Positions 1-9,376 of a stretch of DNA of 64,000 bases are shown in pieces; position 1 is the first letter of the stretch; every line of letters begins with the position of its first letter. The position numbers were made by a program, and so were the translations under genes. This DNA is from Gluconobacter thailandicus F149-1 = NBRC 100600. GTDB lineage: Bacteria > Pseudomonadota > Alphaproteobacteria > Acetobacterales > Acetobacteraceae. Where the stretch lies: contig NZ_BANH01000025.1 of NCBI RefSeq assembly GCF_000964465.1, positions 1-64,000 on the forward strand, given 5' to 3'. The notes below the pieces were generated by a model. That model ran no database searches. It saw nothing but the letters and a program-made list of their open reading frames with translations, and was not told the DNA's origin.

Positions 1-33
1 GGGTCGTGGGTTCGAATCCCATCACCCGCTCCA
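1..33 (+). tRNA. tRNA-Gly, 3' part only
   Basis: The window opens inside a tRNA gene. A T arm (GTGGG, TTCGAAT loop, CCCAT) is followed by the 3' acceptor strand CACCCGC, discriminator T and an encoded CCA. The acceptor strand would pair with GCGGGTG, and a U at position 73 together with that stem is typical of bacterial tRNA-Gly. The anticodon lies outside the window, so the isotype is an inference. Confidence 0.75.
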
Positions 34-38
34 GTTTG

Positions 39-66
39 AAAAAGCCGCCCTTGGGCGTCTTTTTTC
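39..66 (+). terminator. Rho-independent terminator after the tRNA
   Basis: An A-run and CGCCC are followed by the short loop TTG, then GGGCG and a run of T. The stem has one mismatch. It lies directly downstream of the tRNA and fits an intrinsic terminator. Confidence 0.65.
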
Positions 67-134
67 GTTTCTGGCCTACTCTAAGGTCTGGATGCGGCGT
101 TCTGTTACGATAAAAAATCGCATGGTCGCAGGAA

Positions 135-1556
135 ATGCTGCGATCATCGGGGCCTTCTTCGGCTCTGAACAGGCAAGTCATCTTTGTGAAAAATTCTGAT
201 CCGGCCCGCCCGGTCATTGCCATTATCGGCGCCGGTGCCAGCGGTACGCTTCTCGCGTGGCGCCTTTGGAAAGTCGGGGTGGCGGCAAGGGGCGTCGTTA
301 TTGGAGATGGTCTGGAACCGGCGCTTGGTCTGGCGTATGGGACTCGCTGTTCCTCCCATTTTCTGAATGTCTGTGCTTCGGGAATGAGCGCAATGGCAGA
401 GGACTCCGAGCATTTCCTGCACTGGGCACAATGCCATTATGACCCGGACGTTTAAGCTGAAAGCTTTGTTCCGCGAATGGTGTATGGGCAGTATCTGTCC
501 AGCCTCTGGAAAGATACTGAAGCAGACTATGTGCATGGGCATGTTCTGACTTGCGACAAAGCGGCGTCTGGGTGGCGACTTACTCTGGCGGATGGGCAAA
601 TTCTGGGCGCATCATATGTTGTGCTCGCGACAGGGAATTTTGCGCCCGCCAGCCTCTCGGATCCACGGCGCCAGATACCAGGATACTACCCGTCTGCGTG
701 GCAGAACGATCTTTATGCACGTATTCAGCCAGATGATGATGTGGCCTTGATCGGCACCGGTCTTACGGCGGTGGATGTTCTGATGCGTTTACGGGAGGAG
801 GGGCATAGGGGGAGGATCACAGCCATCTCCCGGCATGGATGGTATCCGACGTCTCATGCAGCAGGTTTGTCGGGTGACTCTCACGTTGTCTTTGCCGAGA
901 CGGCTCCGACAGCGCGTGCCTATCTTGCCGCTTTCCGTCAATGCTTGCGGAGCGGCATTCCTTGGCGAAGCGTGGTGAATGCGCTGAGGTCTCATACGAA
1001 TACCTTGTGGGATCGGCTTCCGTGGGAAGAGAAGCGGCGTTTCTCACGCCATCTCCAGCGACGCTGGGATATCGTGAGGCATCGTATGGCTCCGGCTCTT
1101 GGCGAGCAGCTTGATGTAGAGATTCGGTCTGGCACACTGACGACGCTTAAAGGGCGTGTGGAGCACGTGTCGGCAGTGGCGGATCGTGTGCAAATCGGGA
1201 TTCAGGGCTCGAATGGGCTGTCGTCCCTGACGGTGGCTCACGCGGTGAACTGTACCGGCCCAAGCCGTGATTACAGGGCTGTGGGATCGGCCCTTTTAAC
1301 AGGCCTGTTGGAGCAGGGAATTGTGCGGCAAACTTCTTTAGGGGGCTGGGTCTGCAATTCTGACGGTGCGTTGCAGGATAGAACCGGGAATTGGAGCACA
1401 ACGCTTTATGCGCTTGGTCCCATGCGGTGGGGCACCCTGTTCGAGACAACGGCTATTCCGGAAATCCGTCAACAGGCTGCGGAACTGGCGCATATTCTGG
1501 CTGAACAGGTGGCTGGCCTCGGTGTGCGGTTTGAGGCCAGCAGCGGGACTGAATAA
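135..1556 (+). pseudogene. FAD/NAD(P)-binding oxidoreductase, interrupted by an in-frame stop
   Basis: Two open frames lie in the same reading frame, separated only by a TAA at 453-455. The first part carries a Rossmann motif, GAGASG, at residues 32-37 and the family-typical stretch HFLNVCASGMSAM. The second carries VVLATGNFAP and ALIGTGLTAVDVL, a second dinucleotide-binding motif. Reading through the stop gives one continuous protein of about 473 residues, and the residues around it (DPDV, then AESFVPRMVYGQYL) join naturally. This resembles the NAD_binding_9 type of FAD/NAD(P)-binding proteins, whose substrate is usually unknown. Start at ATG 135 is not certain; GTG 186 is an alternative. 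The simplest reading is a nonsense mutation or a sequence error; restart translation near 477 would lack the FAD-binding N terminus. Confidence 0.75.
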
Positions 1557-1587
1557 AAAACGGCCAGTCAGGAGAACCTGCTGGCCG
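1554..1587 (-). terminator. Terminator for the oprB locus
   Basis: CGGCCAG-T-CAGG, loop AGAA, then CCTG-CTGGCCG (1561-1587), with six A on the left that become a U-run on the minus strand. It sits just beyond the porin stop codon and directly after the oxidoreductase stop, so it serves the leftward gene. Confidence 0.75.
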
Positions 1588-1613
1588 CTTGTCCGGGACG
1601 TGTATGTCCGGCC

Positions 1614-3147
1614 TTAGAAGAACTGGATGTGGCTCTTGAAGCCAAGCATTGCTGCGTTATGCAGGGCTGACTGACCGCCTGGGCGGAAATAGTACTGGAA
1701 GTCAGGTGCGAAGGTCACGCCGCGCATCACATGGATACGGTAGTTCGCTTCAAGCACTTCACCGTAGTTCTGTATGCCGTAGGAGCCGTTCATCAGAGGC
1801 ATTCCACGGGCAAGCTGAAGGCGCTGGGTGTCTGAAACGCTGCCAGCAACACGGACATTAGGTGAAGTTCACACCGATGCCATCCAGTGGGCGTGCGTTC
1901 CAGAAACCACTATCCACAAAGCCGATTTCGTACTGCTGGGCACGCGTCTGGGTGCGCGGGCTGTTGGCGTAGAAGCCACCCAGCACGATGAGGCCAGCAT
2001 CCGGGTTGCCGGGTGTGTGGTGGCGCAGAAGCATCTGGTCGGCGAGGAACCAGGCTGCCCAGGAGTAGTTGACCGTCCGCTGGGGTAGGCCGGTTACGAC
2101 ATACGGATTTCCGTTGATGTCATAGTAATTGTCCTTGTGGGGAGCATTGTCGATGGCGTAGCCGACCTTGTAGTGGCCCGGCAGATGGTCCTTCCCGAAC
2201 AGCGGTTCCCAGCCGGCTTCAACCGGCACGGCCTGACCATTGATGTCAGCGCCGTTGAACTTGAAGCCTGTCCGGTATTGGACGTTGTTGTAGATACCGG
2301 CCTGCGCAAAATACACACCCGTCTGGATGTAGGTGCTCTTGGTCGGGCGCACGCGGATACGCGCAGCCCAGACGGCGTCCGGGTATGAGGAATGGGTCGT
2401 GTTGTCAGACGATGCCTTCGGGTTACCGCAGAAGGCATTGTTCTGGAAGTTGCAATACAGTGGGTTGGCGGAGAAGTCGTTCAGGAACGGGATACGCCCG
2501 GCGGCGATATCAAAATGGCCGTTTCCGAGCGTTTCTTCACCGTAAGCATAAACAAGGTGAACGACTACGTTACCGCCTGCACCATAGATTTCGGAGCTGG
2601 GGTTGAGGTTGTCACCAAACATGCGGCTTGCGGGAATACCGTAACGGCCGACAACGACGGCATGGGTCGAGAAGCCGCGGATACCTGCGAGCTTTTCCCA
2701 GTCGATGTCATTTTCAAGACTGTACTGACCAGCATTGCTGCTACCCTGACGCAGTCCATAACCAGGTGTTGGTTTGGTAATTGCGCCGGTATATTCGTTT
2801 GTATTGTCCATCATCAGCGCAATACCACGGTCGCGCAGCCACTTGTTCCACCCGAAAGGATTGGTCAGCAGCGCTTCCGGTTTCGGAAGTGGCGGAACCT
2901 GTTCCTTGTCAAAGGATAGAATGGTGAGTGGTGTATTGACGCGCGCACTGGGATTTTCCGAGTTCTGATCTGGCCAGTCCATCACCGTGATCGGCGCCAG
3001 GACGTGGACTGTCGTGACCGTCTTTCCAGTCCCTGACTGGACAACGGTCGTGACAGGTGCAGGAGCTGTGGCCGCGCCTTCAGCAGCGGCGATAGCGGGC
3101 GTGAGCGAAACCGCACAGGCTGCGGCATAGAGATGCAGGCGAGACAA
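1614..3147 (-). pseudogene. oprB: OprB-family carbohydrate porin, frameshifted
   Basis: The leftward frame starts at 3147 with a signal peptide ending near AIAAAEG and runs 429 codons to a TAA at 1858-1860. It has the features of OprB sugar-selective porins: an early NPFGWNKWLRDRGI segment and aromatic beta-strand repeats ending in strands such as YEIGFVDSGFWNARPLDGI. The missing C terminus is intact in the next frame (1614-1859), including the segment LARGMPLMNGSYGIQNYGE and the final aromatic residues HIQFF. Removing a single base at about 1860 joins GVNFT to NVRVAGSV and restores a protein of about 510 residues, usual for the family. As written, the last 81 residues are lost, including the terminal Phe needed for BAM-dependent outer-membrane assembly. 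It is either a fresh pseudogene or a sequencing error. Confidence 0.85.
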
Positions 3148-3189
3148 GTCTCTTATCCTCGGGTATCAGGTTGCGAGATCGTCGTAACA

Positions 3190-3252
3190 CTTTATCGGGG
3201 ATAAAGAACAGAGAATATGAGATAAAAATCTCAAAAATCACGTTCATATGAT
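3190..3252 (-). promoter_or_regulatory. Inverted repeats upstream of the porin gene
   Basis: Two palindromic elements lie 43-86 bases before the porin start: CTTTAT-CGGGG-ATAAAG (3190-3206) and TGAGAT-AAAA-ATCTCA (3218-3233). A further symmetric TCATATGA occurs at about 3244-3251. They could be operators or mRNA leader structure; no specific regulator can be named. Confidence 0.35.
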
Positions 3253-3303
3253 ACGATTTGTGCTTTTTAAGGAACAAACACAGCTTGTACCAGAGAAAAG
3301 AAG

Positions 3304-3330
3304 TTGTGATCCGTATAAAACGGATCACAA
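3304..3330 (-). terminator. Terminator of ppa
   Basis: A perfect 11-bp stem (TTGTGATCCGT / ACGGATCACAA) with loop ATAAA lies 8 bases beyond the ppa stop codon. The downstream T-richness on the minus strand is only moderate. Confidence 0.6.
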
Positions 3331-3337
3331 AATCGTA

Positions 3338-3859
3338 TTACTTTGCAGCTGCCAGTGCTGCTTCGATCACTTTACCAGCTTCTTCCTTGCCGGCCCAACC
3401 TGTCACCTTGACCCACTTGTTCGGCTCAAGGTCCTTGTAACGCTCAAAGAAGTGTTCGATGGACTTGCGGGTGATCTCCGGCAGGTCATCGATGGACTTA
3501 ACGTCTGTGAACTGGGGATGGATCTTGTCATGCGGGACACAGATGATCTTTTCATCCTGGCCGCTCTCGTCTTCCATCTTAAGCATGCCGATCGGGCGTG
3601 CGCGGATGACCGCGCCCGGAACCACGGCAGCCGGTGCCAGTACGAGGGCGTCAGCCGGGTCACCATCAGCGGCGAGCGTGCCGGGAATGAAGCCGTAGGC
3701 TGCCGGATAGGCCATTGGCGTGAACAGGAAACGGTCTACGAAGATCGCACCGCTTTCCTTGTCCACTTCATACTTGACCTGAGAGCCCTGCGGAATCTCG
3801 ATGACCACGTTAATGTCGTTCGGCACATCTTTGCCTGGCGAGATCTTGGAAACGTCCAT
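3338..3859 (-). CDS. ppa: Inorganic pyrophosphatase (family I)
   Basis: Cytosolic enzyme that hydrolyses pyrophosphate to two phosphates and so drives nucleotide, amino-acid-activation and polymer synthesis forward. Family I hallmarks are visible: VVIEIPQGS and [16 protein letters not shown] near the N terminus, the metal-binding signature [10 protein letters not shown], then [10 protein letters not shown] and KWVKVTGW near the C terminus, all aligning with E. coli Ppa from end to end. Start chosen at ATG 3859 (173 residues) because an AGGA lies about 10 bases upstream; an in-frame ATG at 3868 is too close to it. It is monocistronic, flanked by its own terminator and by a hairpin upstream. 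Identification is secure. Confidence 0.96.
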   Translation of the reverse strand: MDVSKISPGKDVPNDINVVIEIPQGSQVKYEVDKESGAIFVDRFLFTPMAYPAAYGFIPGTLAADGDPADALVLAPAAVVPGAVIRARPIGMLKMEDESGQDEKIICVPHDKIHPQFTDVKSIDDLPEITRKSIEHFFERYKDLEPNKWVKVTGWAGKEEAGKVIEAALAAAK

Positions 3860-3955
3860 GATGTTCATGTCCTGAACTGGTTTTAAGACGGAAGAACATT
3901 AACTGTCCTTCAGCTTTCTGCACAGTGCGGAAGAAAAACACTGACTGGAACGCAG

Positions 3956-3982
3956 AACGCCCCGGCGCGAGGCCGGGGCGTT
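3956..3982 (-). terminator. Strong hairpin between the DUF2501-like gene and ppa
   Basis: An 11-bp perfect GC-rich stem, AACGCCCCGGC / GCCGGGGCGTT, with a 5-base loop, 35 bases beyond the stop of the upstream gene. There is no clear U-run, so it may be a weak terminator or an mRNA-stabilising hairpin. Confidence 0.5.
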
Positions 3983-4017
3983 CCCGTAGAAAACTGATGA
4001 TTGGAAGATCAGCAGGA

Positions 4018-4419
4018 TCAGAGAAGCGGTTGAGCGGCCTTCAGGGCGTTGTGGCAAGCTGCGCGGCGATCGTCTTCATTGGTGTAGGCTACGAGATAGT
4101 AGCGTTTGCCGTTGCTGTTGAAGAAGCCTGCCGTGCCAAGAGCATAGTCATCGTTGCCGACGGTCTGCTCGGTGGCCTTGTATTTCTCGCTCAGACCGTA
4201 AAGAGCCGGATTGCCTTCATCGTAGGACAGATACTGCAACTCGATGCAGTAGTTCATGATTCCTGCGAGGTTGGCGGGAGAAACGCCCGTGAAATCCTTG
4301 CCTGGCGTGCCCTGAACTGCTGGCGGCGGTGGCGGTGACTGTTCCTGTGCCAGAGCGACCGACGAAACCATACCGAGGCCAATTACGAGGCCAAGAGCGG
4401 GCACGATACGACGAAACAT
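4018..4419 (-). CDS. Small secreted DUF2501-like (YjjA-type) protein
   Basis: 133 residues with a Sec signal peptide (hydrophobic core ALGLVIGLGMVSSVALA, cleavage before QEQ) and a proline-rich linker, so periplasmic or secreted. The mature part contains NLAGIMNYCIELQYLS, YALGTAGFF and a C-terminal ACHNALKAAQPLL. This spacing of one Cys after an AG(I/V)xxYC motif and one Cys near the end resembles E. coli YjjA (DUF2501), whose function is unknown. Start at ATG 4419 because the signal peptide begins there and AGGA lies upstream; the longer frame to 4533 adds an unlikely N terminus. A diverged paralogue lies at 46187-46669. Single-gene unit ending in a hairpin. Confidence 0.75.
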   Translation of the reverse strand: MFRRIVPALGLVIGLGMVSSVALAQEQSPPPPPAVQGTPGKDFTGVSPANLAGIMNYCIELQYLSYDEGNPALYGLSEKYKATEQTVGNDDYALGTAGFFNSNGKRYYLVAYTNEDDRRAACHNALKAAQPLL

Positions 4420-4533
4420 GGACGGTATCCTTTCTGAGACCCTGTCTTCCGCGGCACCCCGCGGTTGAAACGGAACACTTCTCCCGTTTGCGTGAAAAGA
4501 AAAGTCCATTGCAGAACATTTCTTCGTGAGCAT

Positions 4534-6675
4534 TCAGGCAGGTGGGTCAAGATAAGGAGAGCGGGCGTCAAAGAACACCCGGTTTGTATTCAGTTCGGTG
4601 GAAATGACATCGAGAGCCGTCAGGGCGGCGATCAGAACAAATCGTTGTCGGGGACGCGATTCAGTTGTTTCACAGTCCCTGAGGCGCTGGATGGCCAGTA
4701 ATGTGGCCCGGAGGGTTCTACCGTAATGCCCGTGATATCGGCCGCTGAAATGGCTCATGCGGGCCAGAACCAGGTCAACAGCCTGATGAGCGCGTGGGTT
4801 CAGGGCAGCGTCATGGCTGATGGCCCGCAAGCGCAGCAGGTTCAGCATGACGCGCATGGCGGACAGGATGCCCTGCAGATAGGCATGAACAACGGGAGAG
4901 GGGGTGTCCGCCGAGTTGGTCATGAGGCGCACAAAGCGATCCACGTTTCGTGAAACGATGACATCCAGTGTTGTGTTGTTTTTTCCATCCGCGATGTGAT
5001 GGAGGTCCCGGAGAATATGTTCCCGCATGGTCCAGCGCTGATGGGCAGGATTGTAGGGCAGGAACACGCGATACATCCAGGTCGTGTAAAGCAGGCCCAG
5101 GACCAGCGGCAGGGCCGTATTGAAATAGACGATCTCATCCGTTCGGCCCTGATTGGAAGGGCCGAGCATGATAGGCAGGAACAGATTGTAGGAGACGGCA
5201 GGTAGTGTCAGGGGTGGATAGGCGAAAGCGAGCCCTCCCAGCATCATGGCGACGCCTGACCACATACCCAGCATTTCGAAGGTTGTGGGCTTGCCGAGCA
5301 GAAGCAGGTCCAGCACGCCGCCGGCAAGAACCGCACAGCACGCGCCATTCAGAAAAGCCTGTGTGGCAAGGGCTGGTCTTTCGAGTGTGGAAAACAGACT
5401 GCATGCAATTGCGACGAACATGATGAACGTCAGGCCGCTGGGCCATGCGGTTGCAATCCAGATCACACCGGCCCCGAAGACTGTCACGGAAGAGCGCAGA
5501 CTGTTGACGATGGCCTGTCGCCAGTCCCGGTAAGATCGAATCGGTTCATGGAAATGATCGTGAGGCTGAGGGTTCCGGCTGGCCTCGAACTGACGCAGGG
5601 CCATGCGGAGGGCGTCAATCAGTTCCACGAGAGCCTGTTGCAGCATTCCATGACGCAGCATGGCTGCCCGATCCTCTGCACCCGGGAGGTTCGTCCCGAA
5701 ATACTGGACAACGCGGCGGCGACAGTCCCCACGGATGCCTCGCAGTTCGTCCAGAATCCCATCCATGGGCTCGGCTCGTTCAAGCCTGTCGGGAAGGGTC
5801 AGAAACATGTGCCGGATGCACTCTGCCTGTTCAAGGAAAGCGTCATCCTGACTGAGTGGGAGGCGCATCAGCGTGGCCAGATCGAGCGCTCTGGCCAGCA
5901 GAACAGCAATATCCGCCAGTGCGGCGCGGGTGTGATCGCCTGCATGATCCTGACGGCCCAGTTCGACTTCTGCGAACTCGACCTGATCACCAAGGGTGGT
6001 GATGCGGGTAAAGACCGGCCGCATGGTTTCCAGCGCATCCACCTTGCCGACGAGAATATCGGCAATCGTGATGAGGGCCGGTTTCAGCGTGTCCTTGAAG
6101 GTGCTGGAGAGCTGCTGGCGGGTTCGTTTTGTCAGACCAAGCTGGAAAAGCCCGGACACCGAGGCCTCCAGAACAATGCCCAGTACGATATAGGTCGCAC
6201 GGGACATGGCAATTTCGAAGATGTGGTGTGGGTCCGCGATTCCGTCCAGCGAGACGATGGCGTAGGTAAAGCCGGTCGCGCGCATGCCATGGATGCGATA
6301 ATTGGTCATGGAAGCCGGGCCGGGCATGAAGGTCCCGATCAGACAGAACAGGCCGATTCCCGCCGCCAGTAGCAGAATGAACATCAGCGGTGCCTGCGGG
6401 CATACTGCGACGAGAACCACGCCGCAGACCACGCCCAGCACCATGCCGAACAGATGCCACTTCGCCTTGGCCAGACTGCGCCCGCGCGTGCCCTGTGCCA
6501 CCATCCAGACGGTCAGGGCGGCCCATTGAGGGCTGCCCAGTTCCATCTTCAGTGCGATTCCCAGTGCCAGCAGGGAAGTCAGTGTTGTTCGGAGGGCGTA
6601 TCCGGCCATGACCGGATCGGGAGCGTAGAGCCAGCGCAGCTTGCGCAGAAGAAGCGCGGGGCTGGCTGACATCAC
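4534..6675 (-). CDS. FUSC-family inner-membrane protein (AaeB/aromatic-acid exporter type)
   Basis: 713 residues. Two blocks of hydrophobic helices (about residues 25-180 and 390-530) are each followed by a long soluble helical domain, the layout of FUSC/AaeB proteins, which are inner-membrane exporters of aromatic carboxylic acids and similar compounds. Recognisable features are the N-terminal YALRTTLTSLLALGIALKME and the repeat of the same kind of segment (NSLRSSVTVFGAGVIWIATA) at mid-protein. Unlike the FUSC gene at 36618 it has no DUF1656 or HlyD partner next to it, so it may work alone or with a distant adaptor. The substrate cannot be read from sequence. Start ATG 6675; a second ATG follows directly. 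Confidence 0.85.
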   Translation of the reverse strand: MMSASPALLLRKLRWLYAPDPVMAGYALRTTLTSLLALGIALKMELGSPQWAALTVWMVAQGTRGRSLAKAKWHLFGMVLGVVCGVVLVAVCPQAPLMFILLLAAGIGLFCLIGTFMPGPASMTNYRIHGMRATGFTYAIVSLDGIADPHHIFEIAMSRATYIVLGIVLEASVSGLFQLGLTKRTRQQLSSTFKDTLKPALITIADILVGKVDALETMRPVFTRITTLGDQVEFAEVELGRQDHAGDHTRAALADIAVLLARALDLATLMRLPLSQDDAFLEQAECIRHMFLTLPDRLERAEPMDGILDELRGIRGDCRRRVVQYFGTNLPGAEDRAAMLRHGMLQQALVELIDALRMALRQFEASRNPQPHDHFHEPIRSYRDWRQAIVNSLRSSVTVFGAGVIWIATAWPSGLTFIMFVAIACSLFSTLERPALATQAFLNGACCAVLAGGVLDLLLLGKPTTFEMLGMWSGVAMMLGGLAFAYPPLTLPAVSYNLFLPIMLGPSNQGRTDEIVYFNTALPLVLGLLYTTWMYRVFLPYNPAHQRWTMREHILRDLHHIADGKNNTTLDVIVSRNVDRFVRLMTNSADTPSPVVHAYLQGILSAMRVMLNLLRLRAISHDAALNPRAHQAVDLVLARMSHFSGRYHGHYGRTLRATLLAIQRLRDCETTESRPRQRFVLIAALTALDVISTELNTNRVFFDARSPYLDPPA

Positions 6676-6891
6676 TGTTTTTGCCAGCCGCTACTATGGC
6701 GTGTGGTGTCTTCCATCATGTCTTCCCCCAGAGCGATACAGGCCGACAGGTGCCATCTCGAAACGGCGGCAGCGGCTCAGAAAGTCCTGTCGGAGACGGG
6801 AAGGCTTTAGACACATAATGCAAAAAAAGACATTTCACCATGTCAGGCCTTGCAAAAATGCGTCAGGTAAGCGATTTCGTGCAGCAACCGC

Positions 6892-6965
6892 GCGCCTGTA
6901 GCTCAATTGGTTAGAGCCGGCCGCTCATAACGGCTTGGTTGGGGGTTCGAGTCCCTCCGGGCGCA
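6892..6965 (+). tRNA. tRNA with CAT anticodon (Ile2 or elongator Met)
   Basis: A full cloverleaf can be folded: acceptor GCGCCTG / CGGGCGC, D arm GCTC..GAGC, anticodon stem GGCCG / CGGCT with loop CTCATAA (anticodon 6926-6928), T arm with GGTTCGAGT, discriminator A. CAT is read by Met or, when the C is modified to lysidine, by Ile. The variable region TTGGTT and the CTCATAA loop favour tRNA-Ile2, but this is not decisive. The 3' CCA is not encoded (the next bases are CGG), unlike the tRNA at the left end. Confidence 0.9.
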
Positions 6966-7038
6966 CGGTGTTCTATTCTGTCTGGCGTGCCGTTTGCCGC
7001 CGCCCATTCCACGTTCCACCCCGTTCAGGAGACCTCGC

Positions 7039-8718
7039 ATGGCCGCCTACCAGTATGTCTATGTCATGAAGGATCTTACGAAGGCCTATCCGGGTGGACG
7101 TGAGGTCTTCAAGGGCATCACCCTGTCCTTCCTGCCTGGCGTGAAGATTGGTGTTCTTGGCGTCAACGGCGCGGGTAAGTCCACGCTGCTCAAGGTGATG
7201 GCCGGGATCGACAAGGAATTCGGTGGTGAAGCCTGGGCGGCTGAGGGCGTCAAGATCGGCTACCTTGAGCAGGAACCAAAGCTTGATGAAACCCTGACTG
7301 TCGGGGAAAATGTCGCTCTTGGTTTTGGCAAGCTCAAGCATGCCATTGATCGCTTCAACGAGATTTCGATGCTCTTCGCCGAGCCGATGTCCGATGAAGA
7401 AATGACGAATCTGCTGTCCGAGCAGGCCGAGCTTCAGGAAATCATCGACGCAGGCGACGGCTGGGAGCTGGATCGCAAGCTGGAAATCGCTCTGGATGCG
7501 CTGCGCTGCCCGCCCGCAGACAGCCCGGTTGATAAGCTTTCTGGTGGTGAGAAGCGCCGTGTGGCCCTTTGCCGCCTGCTGCTGGAAAAGCCTGACATTC
7601 TGCTGCTCGATGAGCCAACCAACCATCTTGATGCCGAGAGCGTCAGCTGGCTTGAAAAGACACTGCGTGATTATCAGGGCACCGTCATGGTCATTACCCA
7701 TGACCGTTACTTCCTTGATAACGTCACCAACTGGATTCTCGAACTCGAGCGTGGCCGTGGCTATCCGTTCGAAGGCAACTACTCGTCCTGGCTGGAACAG
7801 AAGCGCAAGCGTCTGGCCCAGGAAGAGAAGGAAGAAAGCTCCCGCCAGCGTGCGCTTGCTGCCGAGCAGGAGTGGATCAACAGCTCTCCGAAGGCGCGTC
7901 AGGCCAAGAGCCAGGCTCGTATCACCAAGTACGAGGAAATGCTTGCAGCCAACTCCGAAAAGGTTGGTGGTACAGCGGATATCGTCATCACGCCGGGCCC
8001 ACGCCTTGGCGGTACGGTGATCGAGGCCGAGAACCTGACGAAGGGCTTTGGCGATCGTCTGCTGATTGATGGCCTGAACTTCAAGCTGCCGCCGGGTGGC
8101 ATCGTAGGTGTGATCGGTCCGAACGGTGCGGGTAAGTCCACGCTGTTCAAGATGATCACGGGTCAGGATAAGCCGGATGGTGGCTCACTGAAGATCGGTG
8201 AGACCGTCAAGCTGGGGTATGTTGACCAGTCCCGTGATACGCTGGATGCCAACAAGACGGTCTGGGAAGAGATTTCCGGCGGTACGGACGTCATTCAGCT
8301 TGGCAAACGGACGGTTCCGTCCCGTGCCTATGTGGGAGCGTTCAACTTCAAGGGCTCTGACCAGCAGAAGCGCGTCGGCATCCTGTCGGGTGGTGAGCGT
8401 AACCGCGTTCATCTTGCCAAGATGCTCAAGGAAGACAGCAACGTTCTGCTGCTCGATGAGCCGACCAACGATCTTGACGTTGATACGCTGCGTGCTCTCG
8501 AAGACGCTCTGGCAGACTTTGCTGGCTGCGCCGTGGTCATCTCCCATGATCGCTGGTTCCTTGACCGTCTGGCCACGCATATCCTTGCCTTTGAAGGTGA
8601 CAGCCACGTTGAGTGGTTCGAGGGTAACTTCCAGGACTACGAAGAAGACAAGCGACGTCGCCTTGGTCCGGATGCGACCGAGCCGAGCCGCATCAAATAT
8701 CGCCCGCTGGCCCGCTAA
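7039..8718 (+). CDS. ettA: ABC-F translation factor EttA
   Basis: 559 residues, the normal EttA length. Two ABC ATPase domains: the first P-loop (GVNGAGKST) is near residue 42, with signature [12 protein letters not shown] and Walker [13 protein letters not shown]. The second P-loop (GPNGAGKST) is near residue 360, with signature [12 protein letters not shown] and [11 protein letters not shown]. Between them is the linker rich in charged and helical residues, with [19 protein letters not shown]. There are no membrane segments, so it is a soluble ribosome-binding ATPase; EttA senses the ATP/ADP ratio at the E site and gates the first peptide-bond step. Start ATG 7039 follows AGGAGA with good spacing. 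The gene stands alone behind the tRNA. Confidence 0.95.
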   Translation: MAAYQYVYVMKDLTKAYPGGREVFKGITLSFLPGVKIGVLGVNGAGKSTLLKVMAGIDKEFGGEAWAAEGVKIGYLEQEPKLDETLTVGENVALGFGKLKHAIDRFNEISMLFAEPMSDEEMTNLLSEQAELQEIIDAGDGWELDRKLEIALDALRCPPADSPVDKLSGGEKRRVALCRLLLEKPDILLLDEPTNHLDAESVSWLEKTLRDYQGTVMVITHDRYFLDNVTNWILELERGRGYPFEGNYSSWLEQKRKRLAQEEKEESSRQRALAAEQEWINSSPKARQAKSQARITKYEEMLAANSEKVGGTADIVITPGPRLGGTVIEAENLTKGFGDRLLIDGLNFKLPPGGIVGVIGPNGAGKSTLFKMITGQDKPDGGSLKIGETVKLGYVDQSRDTLDANKTVWEEISGGTDVIQLGKRTVPSRAYVGAFNFKGSDQQKRVGILSGGERNRVHLAKMLKEDSNVLLLDEPTNDLDVDTLRALEDALADFAGCAVVISHDRWFLDRLATHILAFEGDSHVEWFEGNFQDYEEDKRRRLGPDATEPSRIKYRPLAR

Positions 8719-8792
8719 GACGGACCTTTCCTTCTGCTCGTCACCGGGGCAGGGCCGTCTGTCCCGGTTTCTGACGGTTTGAGGAGGCCCGT

Positions 8793-9290
8793 TTGCTAGG
8801 GCGCGAACTCCGCACTGCACGTCTGGTTCTCACCCCGGTCAACTGGCCGGATCTTGAGGACATGATCGCTCTCAAGGCTGATGCCGGTGCTTTCGGGCAA
8901 ATGCTGGGTGGCGTGCGAAGCCGCTTCGAGACGGAAAAGGAAATGGCCGAGGACGTTGCGTTCTGGGCCAGACGCCGGATCGGTATTTTCGCTATTCGCG
9001 AGAACGGGCGCTTTGTGGGCATCACAGGTGTTCATGAACGCCCTGATGGTCGTGGCATCGGGCTGAGGTTTTCAATTTTTCCATGGGCCACCGGACGCGG
9101 TCTTGCCCGCGAAGCTGCTGCGGCTGCAATTCGGTATGTTCTGGATGAAGGAGAGCCACGTATTGTGGCTGTGGCCAAAGAAGACAATCTGGCCTCCCGC
9201 GTTGTGCTCGGCAGTATCGGCATGCGGCATGTCGAGACCTTCATGCGTGATGGCAACACGATGTTTCTCTACGAAATAACCCCCGCATAA
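8793..9290 (+). CDS. GNAT family N-acetyltransferase (RimJ/RimL type)
   Basis: 165 residues. It opens with LRTARLVLTPV, the usual first strand of RimJ/RimL-type acetyltransferases. The acetyl-CoA-binding region WATGRGLAREAAAAAIRYVL (around residues 97-116) is followed by AKEDNLASRVVLGSIGMRHV, the conserved N-x-x-S-x-x-x-x-x-x-x-G-x pattern. The acceptor is unknown; family members modify ribosomal proteins, small amines or antibiotics. The start is a TTG at 8793, supported by an excellent ribosome binding site GAGGAGG five bases upstream; no ATG lies nearby. It is 74 bases downstream of ettA and may be co-transcribed. Confidence 0.88.
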   Translation: MLGRELRTARLVLTPVNWPDLEDMIALKADAGAFGQMLGGVRSRFETEKEMAEDVAFWARRRIGIFAIRENGRFVGITGVHERPDGRGIGLRFSIFPWATGRGLAREAAAAAIRYVLDEGEPRIVAVAKEDNLASRVVLGSIGMRHVETFMRDGNTMFLYEITPA

Positions 9291-9376
9291 TGCAGAAAGG
9301 GGCTACAGCATTTGTTTCCTGGGGCCTCAAGCATTACCGTTAAAACCATACGATATTATTCGTTAAGGAATACAGT

